This document shows, piece after piece, positions 16,012-24,954 of a stretch of 64,000 bases of DNA. This DNA comes from Stenotrophomonas maltophilia (GTDB lineage Bacteria > Pseudomonadota > Gammaproteobacteria > Xanthomonadales > Xanthomonadaceae). The stretch is taken from NCBI RefSeq assembly GCF_013464485.1, contig NZ_RAUX01000009.1, positions 36,831 through 100,830 of the forward strand, read 5' to 3'. Numbering within the stretch: position 1 is the stretch's first letter; each line of letters starts with the position of its first letter. Under the pieces are notes generated by a model. That model was given only the letters and a program-made list of their open reading frames with translations. It did no database searches and had not been told where the DNA came from. The translations under genes and the position numbers were made by a program.

Positions 16012-16953
16012 TCATGGGCCGACAGGCGGGCTATCTTCCCACGGCGGGACGGGCAGGAAGGCATCCACCAGCGCGTCCACCGCCGCACGTACCTTCGGGG
16101 CAAGATCCCGGGTGGTGGGCCAGATCGCATGGATGGGGCCGCTCTGCAGGCTGTCCGCCGAAATCACGCCCACCAGCTCGCCACTGCGAAGTTCTTCTGC
16201 CACCAGCCAGGTGGTCGCCTCGCCGATACCGAGGCCCGCCAAAAGAGCAGATCGCAATGCCTCACCATCGCTGATGCGATGCCGGCCCTGGATGCGATGG
16301 CGGACGACCGTGCCGTCCGGGCCCGGCGTTGACCAGGGCAGCGCATGTCCCTGCCTGCCAAAGGTGACGCAGTCGTGTCCGGTCAGATCGGCGACGTCAT
16401 GGGGTACGCCGCGCGCGGCCAGATAGGCTGGCGCCGCACATATCACCGACCGTTGATGTCCCAGTGCGCGGGCGGACAGCGAGCTGCTCTCGGCCAGCGT
16501 TCCCAGCCGCACCGCCAGGTCGATGTTTTCCTCCAGCAGATCCACGGCGCGGTCGGTGAAGCTGACGTCCAGCTGCAGGCCCGAATGACGTTGTGCCAGC
16601 GCGACCAGGATGGGCATTACCCAACGCTGGCCGAACGCAACGGGCAGGCTGACCCGCAACACGCCTGCGGGCTTCTGCCGGCGCGATGCGGCGTGGGATT
16701 CCGCCTCGTCCAGTTCCACCAGGATGCGGCGGCAGACCTGGTAGAACTCCGCGCCCTCTACGGTCAATGCCAGGCGCCGGGTGGTGCGATCGAGCAGGCG
16801 CGTACCCAACCGCCGCTCGAGGGTCGCCACACTCTTGCCCACGGCGGATTTGCTCAGGCCCATGCGGAGCCCCGCAGCGGTGAAGCTGCCGGCATCCACG
16901 GCCTGCACGAATACGCTGATGCCCTGCAGGCGCGCAGCACTGTAGGTGGTCAT
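16012..16953 (-). CDS. LysR-family transcriptional regulator
   Basis: This is a 313-residue LysR protein with an N-terminal winged helix (ISVFVQAVDAGSFTAAGLRMGLSKSAVGKSVATLERRLG) and the usual effector domain of the CrgA/DsdC-like group (AFGQRWVMPILVALAQRHSGLQLDVSFTDRAVDLLEENIDLAVRLG). It is divergent from the MDR oxidoreductase gene 115 bases away, the classic arrangement for a LysR regulator and its target. An inverted repeat in that gap could be its operator. Confidence 0.88.
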   Translation of the reverse strand: MTTYSAARLQGISVFVQAVDAGSFTAAGLRMGLSKSAVGKSVATLERRLGTRLLDRTTRRLALTVEGAEFYQVCRRILVELDEAESHAASRRQKPAGVLRVSLPVAFGQRWVMPILVALAQRHSGLQLDVSFTDRAVDLLEENIDLAVRLGTLAESSSLSARALGHQRSVICAAPAYLAARGVPHDVADLTGHDCVTFGRQGHALPWSTPGPDGTVVRHRIQGRHRISDGEALRSALLAGLGIGEATTWLVAEELRSGELVGVISADSLQSGPIHAIWPTTRDLAPKVRAAVDALVDAFLPVPPWEDSPPVGP

Positions 16954-16980
16954 GGCTTCTTGATTGGAGAAAATTGGGCG

Positions 16981-17034
16981 CCAGTCTAGATCGAATAATC
17001 CACAACTGCCTACTCATGGGCGTCAATAGACTGG
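16981..17034. promoter_or_regulatory. Inverted repeat in LysR/MDR divergent promoter
   Basis: CCAGTCTA (16981-16988) and its perfect complement TAGACTGG (17027-17034) flank a comparatively AT-rich stretch between the two divergent genes. The 38-base spacing is compatible with a LysR tetramer bound at two half-sites. No experimental support. Confidence 0.35.
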
Positions 17035-17068
17035 GTGGGCGCACTTCCGCGCGGTTACAGGAAGCACT

Positions 17069-18106
17069 GTGTCCACTTCAACGATGAATGCCTGGGAATT
17101 GACCGGTCCGGGCCTCGCCCGACTCCGTTGCGTGCAGCGCCCGTTGCCAACACCGGGGCCTGGGGAGGTGCTGGTCAGGGTAGGAGCGGTCTCCCTCAAC
17201 TACCGCGACGCCCTGATGGTGGATGGCGCGCTGCTTCCGGGCCCCGTGCCTGCGCACTTCGTGCCGGCATCGGATATGGCCGGAGAAGTCGTTGACGTTG
17301 GCGAGGGCGTGCGTCGCTTTACTGCGGGGCAGCGGGTGATGGGCAATTTCTGGACGCAGTGGCTTGATGGGCCACCGCCCGATGCGATCCTGCAGCACGG
17401 TCTTTCTCTGGGTGGACCGCTGCCGGGGATGCTGGCCGAGTATGTGGTGCTGCCGGAGGACGTTGCCGTCGCAACGCCGCCGTCGCTGTCGGATGTGCAA
17501 GCGTCCACTTTGCCGGTGGCGGCGCTGACGGCGTGGTTCGCGCTGGTTGAAACCGGTCGCCTGATCGCCGGGCAGACCGTGCTGGTGCAAGGCACGGGAG
17601 GTGTTTCGCTGTTCGGCCTGCAGTTCGCGCAGGCATTGGGCGCGAAGGTGATCGTGACCTCGCGCAGCGAGGCCAAGCTGGACAGGGTGCGGCGCCTGGG
17701 GGCATGGGCCGGGATCAGTACCGGCAGCGATCCTCAGTGGGCTGCCCGGGCGATTGCGTTGACCGAGGGCAAGGGGGTGGACCATGTGCTGGAGGTGTTT
17801 GGCGGCGACAACCTCGCGCAGAGCGTGCAGGCGCTGGCCATTGGTGGCCAGATCCTGCAGATCGGTTTCCTGCAGGGACGGGATCTGCAGTTGCCCGCCC
17901 TCCCGCTGATGCTGCGATGTGGCGCGCTGAAAGGTGTTTCGGTCGGTCATCGCACGAGTTTCGAGGCGATGAACGCTGCCATCGAACGTGCGGGCATCCA
18001 GCCGGTGATTGATTCAGTCCATGAATTCCCGGATGTGCTGGCCGCCTTCGCACGGCTCCAGCAAGGGCCATTTGGCAAGGTGGTGATTCGGGTGGGCGAG
18101 CCCTGA
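17069..18106 (+). CDS. Zinc-free MDR-family NAD(P)-dependent alcohol dehydrogenase
   Basis: The 345-residue protein has an N-terminal GroES-like domain ([25 protein letters not shown]) and a Rossmann domain with [26 protein letters not shown] near residues 170-195. The MDR zinc ligands at the active site are missing, so it fits the quinone-reductase/zinc-independent MDR group. The start is GTG at 17069 with AGGAAG just upstream; ATG 17084 is a possible alternative but lacks a well-spaced ribosome site. It is divergent from a LysR gene, its probable regulator. Confidence 0.85.
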   Translation: MSTSTMNAWELTGPGLARLRCVQRPLPTPGPGEVLVRVGAVSLNYRDALMVDGALLPGPVPAHFVPASDMAGEVVDVGEGVRRFTAGQRVMGNFWTQWLDGPPPDAILQHGLSLGGPLPGMLAEYVVLPEDVAVATPPSLSDVQASTLPVAALTAWFALVETGRLIAGQTVLVQGTGGVSLFGLQFAQALGAKVIVTSRSEAKLDRVRRLGAWAGISTGSDPQWAARAIALTEGKGVDHVLEVFGGDNLAQSVQALAIGGQILQIGFLQGRDLQLPALPLMLRCGALKGVSVGHRTSFEAMNAAIERAGIQPVIDSVHEFPDVLAAFARLQQGPFGKVVIRVGEP

Positions 18107-18120
18107 TCGAGCGGCAGAGC

Positions 18121-18152
18121 GCCTGTGCGGCGCGGGAGCCGCGCGCACAGGC
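18121..18152. terminator. Bidirectional terminator hairpin
   Basis: GCCTGTGCG and CGCACAGGC form a perfect 9-bp stem continued inward by GCGG/CCGC with one bulged G and a GAG loop. It sits in the 56-base gap between two convergent genes (stops at 18106 and 18163), so it can end transcription from both sides, although no T-run is present. Confidence 0.7.
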
Positions 18153-18162
18153 AGACCGGATG

Positions 18163-18903
18163 TCAGCCCAGGTCGCAGCCGGCCGGTTGCGGCCATGTGG
18201 TGGTCGGCAGCATGTTCTTCAGCGAGGCCGGTGCGTTGATCGCCACGTAACTGGCACCGAGCAGTTCCTCCAGATCGGCGATGGTCACCAGGTAGCTGTC
18301 CAGGCTGCCCAGGTTCGCTTCGTTGGGGATGATCCAGCTGATCGCCTTGGCTGTGCCGGTGACCGGGTCACGGGTGATGATCGTTTTCCAGAAGAATTCC
18401 GGGGTCGGAATGCCGTGGCTGCTCAGGAAGTAGTCGTTGTCCGCATCGCCGTAGACCACGCCACCGTAGACATCCACCGGTGCGATGTCGCGATAGCACT
18501 CGGCCACGTTCTCGGCCTTCACCCAGATGCCCTGGTTGAAGCTGGAGACCTGCGGAACGATGTTGGTCATGTAGTTGGCGCGGCGGATGTAGGTTGCGTT
18601 GTAGTCCATGTGGTTCGATGTCACCAGATGGCCGCGGTCATAGCCGGACCTGACGCTGGCATAGGAGGTGGTGCTGGTCTGGCCGAGGCAGCCGGTCGGC
18701 AGGTCCGCATCCTTGTAGAAGCTGGAGGGGCGCGCGGCGGAGCCCGTGTCTGCGGTCAAGGTGTACTCGTAGCGGGTGGCACTATGGATGCTGCAGTCGT
18801 AGGTCAGCACGAAGCCGCCCTTGTTGAGTGTGACCACCTGGGCGTGGGCAGCACCGGCAAAGGCGCTGAGGACGAACGCGAAGAAGAGGCTTGCAAGGCG
18901 CAT
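18163..18903 (-). CDS. Secreted DNA/RNA non-specific endonuclease (NUC1-like)
   Basis: The 246-residue protein has a signal peptide (MRLASLFFAFVLSAFAGAAHA) and a beta-beta-alpha-metal nuclease domain. The catalytic motif YDRGHLVTSNH contains the general-base His, and the metal-binding Asn lies in the NYMTNIVPQ segment about 25 residues later. Four or more Cys residues in the mature part probably form disulfides, as in Serratia nuclease. It would degrade extracellular nucleic acid for nutrients or matrix remodelling. The start is supported by the signal peptide. Confidence 0.9.
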   Translation of the reverse strand: MRLASLFFAFVLSAFAGAAHAQVVTLNKGGFVLTYDCSIHSATRYEYTLTADTGSAARPSSFYKDADLPTGCLGQTSTTSYASVRSGYDRGHLVTSNHMDYNATYIRRANYMTNIVPQVSSFNQGIWVKAENVAECYRDIAPVDVYGGVVYGDADNDYFLSSHGIPTPEFFWKTIITRDPVTGTAKAISWIIPNEANLGSLDSYLVTIADLEELLGASYVAINAPASLKNMLPTTTWPQPAGCDLG

Positions 18904-19238
18904 CGTGGTTCTCCAGCAGAAAGTTCAGGGCGCAGGCGTCCGCCACGACCTGGCGTGGCGAGGTCATGGGGCGACGGTGCGGAGACGGGGCTTCGAATTG
19001 CGGTGGGACTGACCGCGAGGGTGGCCGTGGAGGCCTGGCGGTGTCGTAAGCGTCACAAGCTGTCGTCTTTCGGTCAATGACGAAAAGACGAAGCTGTGAC
19101 CGCCCGCAAGCACTGGAGATGTGTCAGATCACGCGGCGCGTGCGTGACATGCGCGCGTGCTAGGACGTCGTAGCGCAGGGGGTGACGACTCGATATCCTG
19201 CGCAGCAGGACCGGAAGCCATGGGATCAGGCAAGGCGA

Positions 19239-19571
19239 ATGACCAACAGTGAACTGCTTGCAGGGGCCGCTGCAGCTGCCCTGATCGGGATTGCAATCGT
19301 GGCTGCGCTGCGTCGACAGCGACGCCCGCCACATCGCAGTTTCAAGTGTGGGCGCTGCGGCAGCGCCGTCCTCCATGACGAACGTACCAGTGGCGCCTGG
19401 CGCGCCGGGAAGCAGCGCTTCTACTGCAGGGCCTGTCATGCCGCCTGGCTGCGATCGCATCCGCAGGCTTCCGCGCCGCACCGTGGGGCGTCCGGGTGCT
19501 TGGGCGTCGTTGGCACACTTGCATTGATGCCACTTGCGGGTCTGGCGGCGTGGGTGATCCACCGCGCCTGA
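19239..19571 (+). CDS. Small membrane protein with zinc ribbon
   Basis: The 110-residue protein has a membrane helix at residues 5-24 (LLAGAAAAALIGIAIVAAL) and a cytoplasmic segment with two CxxC pairs (FKCGRCG and FYCRACH) about 26 residues apart that could bind zinc. A second hydrophobic segment lies near the C-terminus (GVVGTLALMPLAGLAAWVI). No family is recognised. AAGG upstream supports ATG 19239. Confidence 0.6.
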   Translation: MTNSELLAGAAAAALIGIAIVAALRRQRRPPHRSFKCGRCGSAVLHDERTSGAWRAGKQRFYCRACHAAWLRSHPQASAPHRGASGCLGVVGTLALMPLAGLAAWVIHRA

Positions 19572-19699
19572 ACGTGATCCCGCATCGATCCAGTCGGGCG
19601 CTGGGTTCGAAAGCGCCATGCTGCGTCGCAAGGTGCCAGCCACCATTCGCACTGGTACGGTCCGACCCGTTGCACCACCACCGACGGGGAGAGACGACC

Positions 19700-21274
19700 A
19701 TGCGCAAGGTATTGCTGCTGTTGATCCTGTTGACCGGGCTGGCGCCCGCCGCTTGGGCGGCGACGGTCAAGACCACCCATCGCACCATTCCCAGCTGGGA
19801 TGGAACGCCTCTTGGGGCCTTCGTCATCGAACCGCAGGACGCGGGCAGTGGCCGCCATCCACTGCTGGTGATGCCCAGCAGCTGGGCGGTACCGAGCGTG
19901 GAGTACGTGGGGGTGGCGCAGTCGCTGGCCCGCCGTGGCTACGTGGTGATCAGCTACAGCTCGCGTGGCTTCTGGGAATCGGGCGGCAGCATCGACATCG
20001 CCGGGCCGGCCACGGTCGAAGATGTCAGCGCCCTGATCGACTGGGCGCTGGACAACACGCGGGCCGATCCAACGCGCATCGGCGTCTCGGGCATCTCCTA
20101 CGGGGCCGGTACCAGCCTGCTGGCCGCGGCGCGCGACCCGCGCATCAAGGCGGTGGCGGCACTGAGTGGCTGGGCCGATCTCCAGGCCTCGCTGTACAGC
20201 AACGACACCCCCAGCGCACAGGGCATTGCGCTGCTGGTGGCCGCTGGCCTGGCCACCGGCCGTCCGGGAACGGAACTGGCCACCATCAACCGTAATGTGC
20301 TGGTGGGCAACTACCAGGGGGCGGTTGAGTCACTGTTGCCTGTGGCGGCGCAGCGCAGCCCTGGGGCCAGCATTGATGAGATCAACGCCAACCAGCCGGC
20401 GGTGTTCCTGGCCAACGCCTTCAACGACAGCCTGTTCCCGCCGGGCCAGCTGGTGGAGTTCTTCAACCGCCTGAAGGGCCCCAAGCAGCTGCAGCTTCGC
20501 CACGGCGATCACGCGCTCAACGAAGCCTTTGGCGCACTGGGCATTCCCAACGAGGTCTACGACTCGGTTGGCGACTGGTTCGACCATTACCTCAAGGGTG
20601 AAGCCAATGGCATCGACCAGCAGCCTGCGGTGCAGCTGAAGTCGCAGAAGGGCAGCTGGAGCACCTATCCGAACTGGCAGGCGACCAATGCCGGTGCCAT
20701 CAGCTATGCGTTGACCGCACCCAAAGGACTGCTTCTGCCCACCGGCGGCCTGGCCGAGAGCGGAGGCAGCACCGGCTGGAATTACCGTATCGGCAGTGGC
20801 CTGCTGACCGCTGCCAACTCCGGTGTGGCGATGGCCTCCGGCGCGCTGCAGATGATCAATCTGCCGCCAGGCGCCTATGTTCCGTTCGTGGGCCGCAATG
20901 CTGCCGGCGTCTGGCAGGGGCCGGTCCAGTGGAGTGCACGACGCATGGACGGCGCGCCGGAGGTGCGCCTGACCGTCACGCCCAGTCGCGCCAACACCAC
21001 GCTCTATGCCTATCTGTATGCCGAGGATGTACTTGGCAATGGCCAGCTGATCAGCCACAAGCCATACACGCTGCGCGGTGCCACGCCGGGCCAGCCGAAG
21101 ACGCTGGACCTGCGCCTGGAAGCGAGCAGCTGGAACATTCCAGCCGGCAGCCGCCTGACCCTCGTGGTCGACACGGTGGATCTGCGGTATGCGGGCATCA
21201 GCCAGTTGGGTGGCACGGTGACGTTCAGTTCGCCGGCCAATGCGCCTTCGGTGTTGAAGGTGCCGTTGCACTGA
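19700..21274 (+). CDS. Secreted alpha/beta hydrolase of the CocE/S15 type
   Basis: This 524-residue protein has a signal peptide (MRKVLLLLILLTGLAPAAWA). A catalytic alpha/beta-hydrolase domain follows, with an SSWAVPSVEYVGVAQSLARRGYVVISYSSRG segment and the nucleophile elbow GISYGAG (Ser near residue 135). The final ~170 residues form a jelly-roll-like beta domain as in X-Pro dipeptidyl peptidases and cocaine esterase (ANTTLYAYLYAEDVLGNGQLISHKPYTLRGA). The substrate could be an ester or an acyl-peptide bond and cannot be told from sequence. Start 19700 is fixed by the signal peptide. Confidence 0.82.
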   Translation: MRKVLLLLILLTGLAPAAWAATVKTTHRTIPSWDGTPLGAFVIEPQDAGSGRHPLLVMPSSWAVPSVEYVGVAQSLARRGYVVISYSSRGFWESGGSIDIAGPATVEDVSALIDWALDNTRADPTRIGVSGISYGAGTSLLAAARDPRIKAVAALSGWADLQASLYSNDTPSAQGIALLVAAGLATGRPGTELATINRNVLVGNYQGAVESLLPVAAQRSPGASIDEINANQPAVFLANAFNDSLFPPGQLVEFFNRLKGPKQLQLRHGDHALNEAFGALGIPNEVYDSVGDWFDHYLKGEANGIDQQPAVQLKSQKGSWSTYPNWQATNAGAISYALTAPKGLLLPTGGLAESGGSTGWNYRIGSGLLTAANSGVAMASGALQMINLPPGAYVPFVGRNAAGVWQGPVQWSARRMDGAPEVRLTVTPSRANTTLYAYLYAEDVLGNGQLISHKPYTLRGATPGQPKTLDLRLEASSWNIPAGSRLTLVVDTVDLRYAGISQLGGTVTFSSPANAPSVLKVPLH

Positions 21275-21361
21275 TGAAAGGCCGCACCCGTTGTCGCGGG
21301 CGCGGCGCTACGGGCTGGAAAGCTGCGAGACTGGAGATCGATCCAGGGGAGGGATGTCGGC

Positions 21362-22878
21362 ATGATCATCGCAGGGCTTCTGATGGGCGTGGTGCTGGCC
21401 ACGCCCATCACGCAAGGCGTTCCAACCGACTGGTCGCACACGCTGCTGATGGATCTGGACGCAGCCGATGCAGCCATGCGCGGCAGCCATCCGGGCACGG
21501 TCGACGGGCGCAATCCCGGGTTCGTCCCGCAGCTCGAGGCTGCCTCGGCGCTTGCCCGCTCGCGCGCAGGGAAGGTCGACAGCTTCGCGGGCTACTGGTG
21601 GGCCATGAAGGGGTACGCGGCCTCCTTCAATGATGGCCACGTCAGCCTCAACGCGCTTGGCGACGCCCCCGGGCTGTACGCGCGGTGGCCCGGCTTCCTG
21701 ACCGGCTTCGACGGTGACGCACAGGTGGTCATGACCGCGGATGGCCGACCGGGCCATCCGCCGCTGGGAGCACGCATGCTCTCCTGTGATGGCATCGACG
21801 CGCAGACGCTCGCCGCACGCCGGGTCGGTGACTTCAGCGGTCGCTGGAACCTGCAGGCCAGCCGCGTGCATGGCGGCGGTGAAGTGCTGCTGGAACAGGG
21901 CAATCCCTTCGTGCAGGCACTGCAGGACTGCGTGTTCGAAGTGGATGGAGTTGAGACCCCGTATGCGCTGCAGTGGGCGCCGCTCGACGCAGAACAGCTG
22001 AAGAAGCACCTGGCCGACACCCGGCGCAGTTTCCGGCCGGCCAATGGCTGGCACACGATGTCAGGGGGGGCTACTGGATCACCACCAGCAGCTTCAATGC
22101 CGATCCGACGGAGCCGAACTTCAATGAACTGACCCGGCTGCTGGAGCAGTTGGCTGCAGAGACTGAAGAGCTGCAGCGTTCGCCGTTGGTTGTGCTGGAT
22201 GTACGCGGCAACAGTGGCGGTGCCTCGCAATGGAGCATTGCGTTGGCACGACTGATCTGGGGGGCCACCGCCGTGGATGCGCTGCCTGGCAGCAGCTGGG
22301 TGGAATGGCGGACCTCCGAGGCCAACATCGCCCAGCTTCGCGGCTTTCTGTTGAAGCTGGAGAAGGCGCCGGACGCGTCTCCCGAACTGCTGCGCATGCT
22401 GGAGACCGTGACCTCAGGAATGACGCGGGCGCGCGCAGATGGGGTGGCACTGTGGCGTGAACCCTCCGAGTCAATGGCGGATGCCGCGCCAACCGGCGGC
22501 CCGATTGCGCCAGGGCAGACGGGCAGGGTCGTGATCGTGGCAGATGCAGCCTGCGGCTCAGCCTGCCTGGATGCACTTGACCTGTGGAAGCGGCTCGGCG
22601 CGCTGCAGGTCGGTGTAGAAACCTCGGCAGATAGTCTCTACATGGATGTGCGGCCCGAGCGGCTCCCCAGCGGCATGAGCAGGATCTCGGTACCGATGAA
22701 GGTGTTCCGCGGGCGGGCGCGTGGTTCGAATGAACCGCACGCGCCGGATCATCGCTACGCAGGGGACATGCGTGACACCCATGCACTGGAAGTGTGGCTG
22801 AAGGCGCTGCAGGTGCGCGCTGGTCCGCCACGGGACGAATTCCAGAGAGGAACGCCATATGAGTACCGCATCCCATGA
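21362..22878 (+). pseudogene. S41-like peptidase interrupted by a frameshift at a G7 tract
   Basis: Two overlapping frames make one protein. The first, from ATG 21362, runs to about 22063 (signal-like MIIAGLLMGVVLATP; FAGYWWAMKGYAASFNDGHVSLN, an S41 hallmark). The second, from about 22070, continues with GYWITTSSF, VLDVRGNSGGASQWSIALA and ADAACGSACLDALD, the S41 catalytic region. The break falls at a run of seven G (22064-22070): one extra G, or two fewer, restores a single frame of about 505 codons. It could be a phase-variable gene, a true pseudogene, or a sequencing error. The following membrane-protein gene overlaps its end by 20 bases. S41 assignment is moderate because the catalytic Ser context is unusual. 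Confidence 0.65.
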
Positions 22879-23764
22879 TCCCGCTGCGCGGGCGGCACAG
22901 CGCGGAGCGCTTCGACGCTGGTGCCTGGCGCTCGGCGCGTTGATTGGCGTGGCAATGCTGACCTACCTGATCAGTGCAATCCTGCCACTGGCCAGGCCGC
23001 GAGGGCATTACGCCGGGATGGGCGTGATGATGATGCTTCCGATTCTGCTGCTGTGCGCGGCAATGGCAGCATTCGTCGGCGGCGCCGTGGTCGCGGTGAT
23101 TGCCTGGTGGGCAGGCCTTCGGCGGTTTGGGCTCATCCTCGTGGTTCTGGCGGCGGCATTCATCAACGTTGCCAGTTTCCTGGCCGGTTTCGCTTCGCCG
23201 CTGTTCGACCCCTTGGCAATGTCGCGCCATGAGCTCACCGCGATGGAGGCGGAACGTGAGGCGATGAGTGCACATCGTGAGCGCCTGCAACCTGCCATCG
23301 AACAGGACGATCTACCCGCCATGCAGGCGGCGTTGAGCGCCAACGACCCGACGCTGACGCCGGCCCAGCTGTTCTGCCTGGTGCGGAGCGATGTCATCGA
23401 AGGCCGTGACGGCCAAGGCCTGCCCCCGGTAAGCGAGGAGCGCTACCGGTTCCTGCAGGCCGTAGCGCTCGCTGCCTGGAACAAGGCGGACACACCGCAA
23501 GGGCGTCGTGCGATCGGCCTGCTGGCAATCGATGCCTCACTGCGCCATGGCACAACCGAGGACGTGGAGCAGTGGCTTGAACGCGGCGTCGATCCCAGGA
23601 AACCCTACTGGGCCAGGGACGTATCCGCGCAGACCGAGCCCGCCGGAATCTGTGCAACCTTCGTACGCTGGCCACTGAGTACCTTGGAACACAATGAACA
23701 TGATGCCGACGGCAAGCGTGACCTCCTGTTCAAGATCGGCGTCGAGGCGATTCCCGCGTGGTAG
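22859..23764 (+). CDS. Membrane protein of unknown function
   Basis: The 301-residue protein has three membrane helices in its first 125 residues (WCLALGALIGVAMLTYLISAIL; GVMMMLPILLLCAAMAAFVGGAVVAVIAWWAG; GLILVVLAAAFINVASFLAGF), then a soluble helical domain with many acidic and Leu residues (about 130-300). No family is recognised. It overlaps the 3' end of the frameshifted S41-like gene and probably shares its transcript. The 160 bases after it hold no gene, only a short inverted repeat, ATTCTGGT (23805-23812) and ACCAGAAT (23830-23837). Confidence 0.65.
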   Translation: MSTASHDPAARAAQRGALRRWCLALGALIGVAMLTYLISAILPLARPRGHYAGMGVMMMLPILLLCAAMAAFVGGAVVAVIAWWAGLRRFGLILVVLAAAFINVASFLAGFASPLFDPLAMSRHELTAMEAEREAMSAHRERLQPAIEQDDLPAMQAALSANDPTLTPAQLFCLVRSDVIEGRDGQGLPPVSEERYRFLQAVALAAWNKADTPQGRRAIGLLAIDASLRHGTTEDVEQWLERGVDPRKPYWARDVSAQTEPAGICATFVRWPLSTLEHNEHDADGKRDLLFKIGVEAIPAW

Positions 23765-23924
23765 CGCGGAATGCGCGACGACCTATCAGCGCTTCCCACA
23801 GGCCATTCTGGTTCGGCAGCTTGTCCACGACCAGAATCCACAGCAGCATCAGCATAGGCTGACGCTCGCGGTCAAACGCGCGTAGTGGTCGGGCATTCCG
23901 GCCAGAATCTGCCCGTCCTTCCGT

Positions 23925-24944
23925 TCAGCGACGAACGTCGAACTGGTCACTGTCAAGCAGCGCCCAGACGTCGGCCTCGCGTGCAGGACTGAAGTCCCCG
24001 GGGATGGAATGCTTCAATGCCCCCGAGGCCAGGCCGAAGCGCACGCTGCTCTGTGCATCGAACCCGGACAGCAGCCCATGCAGCACGCCTGCCGCGAACG
24101 CGTCGCCACCACCGATCCGGTCAACGATGCCGATCAATGGCCGAGGGGGAGCCTGCGCACGGGTGCCGTCGCGTCCCAGCAGCAATGCGCCCAGCACATG
24201 ATGGTCGGCACTCACCACTTCGCGTTGGGTGCAGGCCAGCCACTGCAGTTGCGGAAATGCGGCAAAGGCGGCTGAGGCAGCGGCTTCGGTCCGCGCGATG
24301 GCGCTGTCCTCGGTGAAGCGCAGCCCCAGCACCAGTTCGATATCGCGATGGTCGGCGAAGACGATGTCCGCCTCGGCGAACAGTTCACGCAGGATGGCCG
24401 AAGCGTTGCCGCCCCAGCGTTGCCAGAGCGACGGCCGGTAGTTGCCGTCGAACGATACGCGCACGCCTGCCTTGCGGGCTGCGCGCGAGGCGACCAGCAC
24501 CGATGCGGCGACATTGGCACCCAATGCCGGGCTCACTCCCGAGACATGCAGCCACTGCGCCCCCTCCAGCAGGGCAGGCCAATCATGTTCGTCGGCGTTG
24601 CCGTTGGCGAAGGCCGAGCCGACCCTGTCGTAGACCACTTCGCTGGCCCTGTGCAGCGCACCGGTTGCCAGGAAGTACAGTCCCATCCGATCGCGGTCCA
24701 CGTGCTGCACGCCCTGCGTGCCCACGCCGTTCCGACGCAGCTCGGCCACCGCATGCCGCCCCAGCACGTTGCCGGGCACGGTGCTGACCATCTGCACGTC
24801 ATGGCCGAGACAGGCCAACGAGACGGCCACATTGGCCTCGGCACCGCCGACATGAACCTGCAGACGCGGCGTCTGCAGCAACAGCTCGTTGCCAGGGGCC
24901 CCCAGTCGCAGCAACAACTCACCGAAGCAGACAATACGACTCAT
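23925..24944 (-). CDS. kdgK: 2-keto-3-deoxygluconate kinase
   Basis: The 339-residue sugar kinase of the PfkB/ribokinase family shows MSRIVCFGELLLRL at its start, HVGGAEANVAVSLACLG for sugar binding and DRIGGGDAFAAGVLHG near residue 285, with the catalytic Asp and the anion hole. It phosphorylates 2-keto-3-deoxygluconate (KDG), the product of alginate breakdown after reduction of DEH. It is the last gene of the alginate operon. Start 24944 follows GGGAG; the open frame extends further upstream but without kinase sequence. Context makes KDG the best substrate call. Confidence 0.88.
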   Translation of the reverse strand: MSRIVCFGELLLRLGAPGNELLLQTPRLQVHVGGAEANVAVSLACLGHDVQMVSTVPGNVLGRHAVAELRRNGVGTQGVQHVDRDRMGLYFLATGALHRASEVVYDRVGSAFANGNADEHDWPALLEGAQWLHVSGVSPALGANVAASVLVASRAARKAGVRVSFDGNYRPSLWQRWGGNASAILRELFAEADIVFADHRDIELVLGLRFTEDSAIARTEAAASAAFAAFPQLQWLACTQREVVSADHHVLGALLLGRDGTRAQAPPRPLIGIVDRIGGGDAFAAGVLHGLLSGFDAQSSVRFGLASGALKHSIPGDFSPAREADVWALLDSDQFDVRR

Positions 24945-24954
24945 GGCTCTCCCT

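Noticed and set aside
18121-18152. CRISPR or repeat-array interpretation of the GC-rich palindromes at 18121 and 48179
   Set aside because: They are single hairpins at gene ends, with no spacer-repeat periodicity; terminator is the simpler reading.
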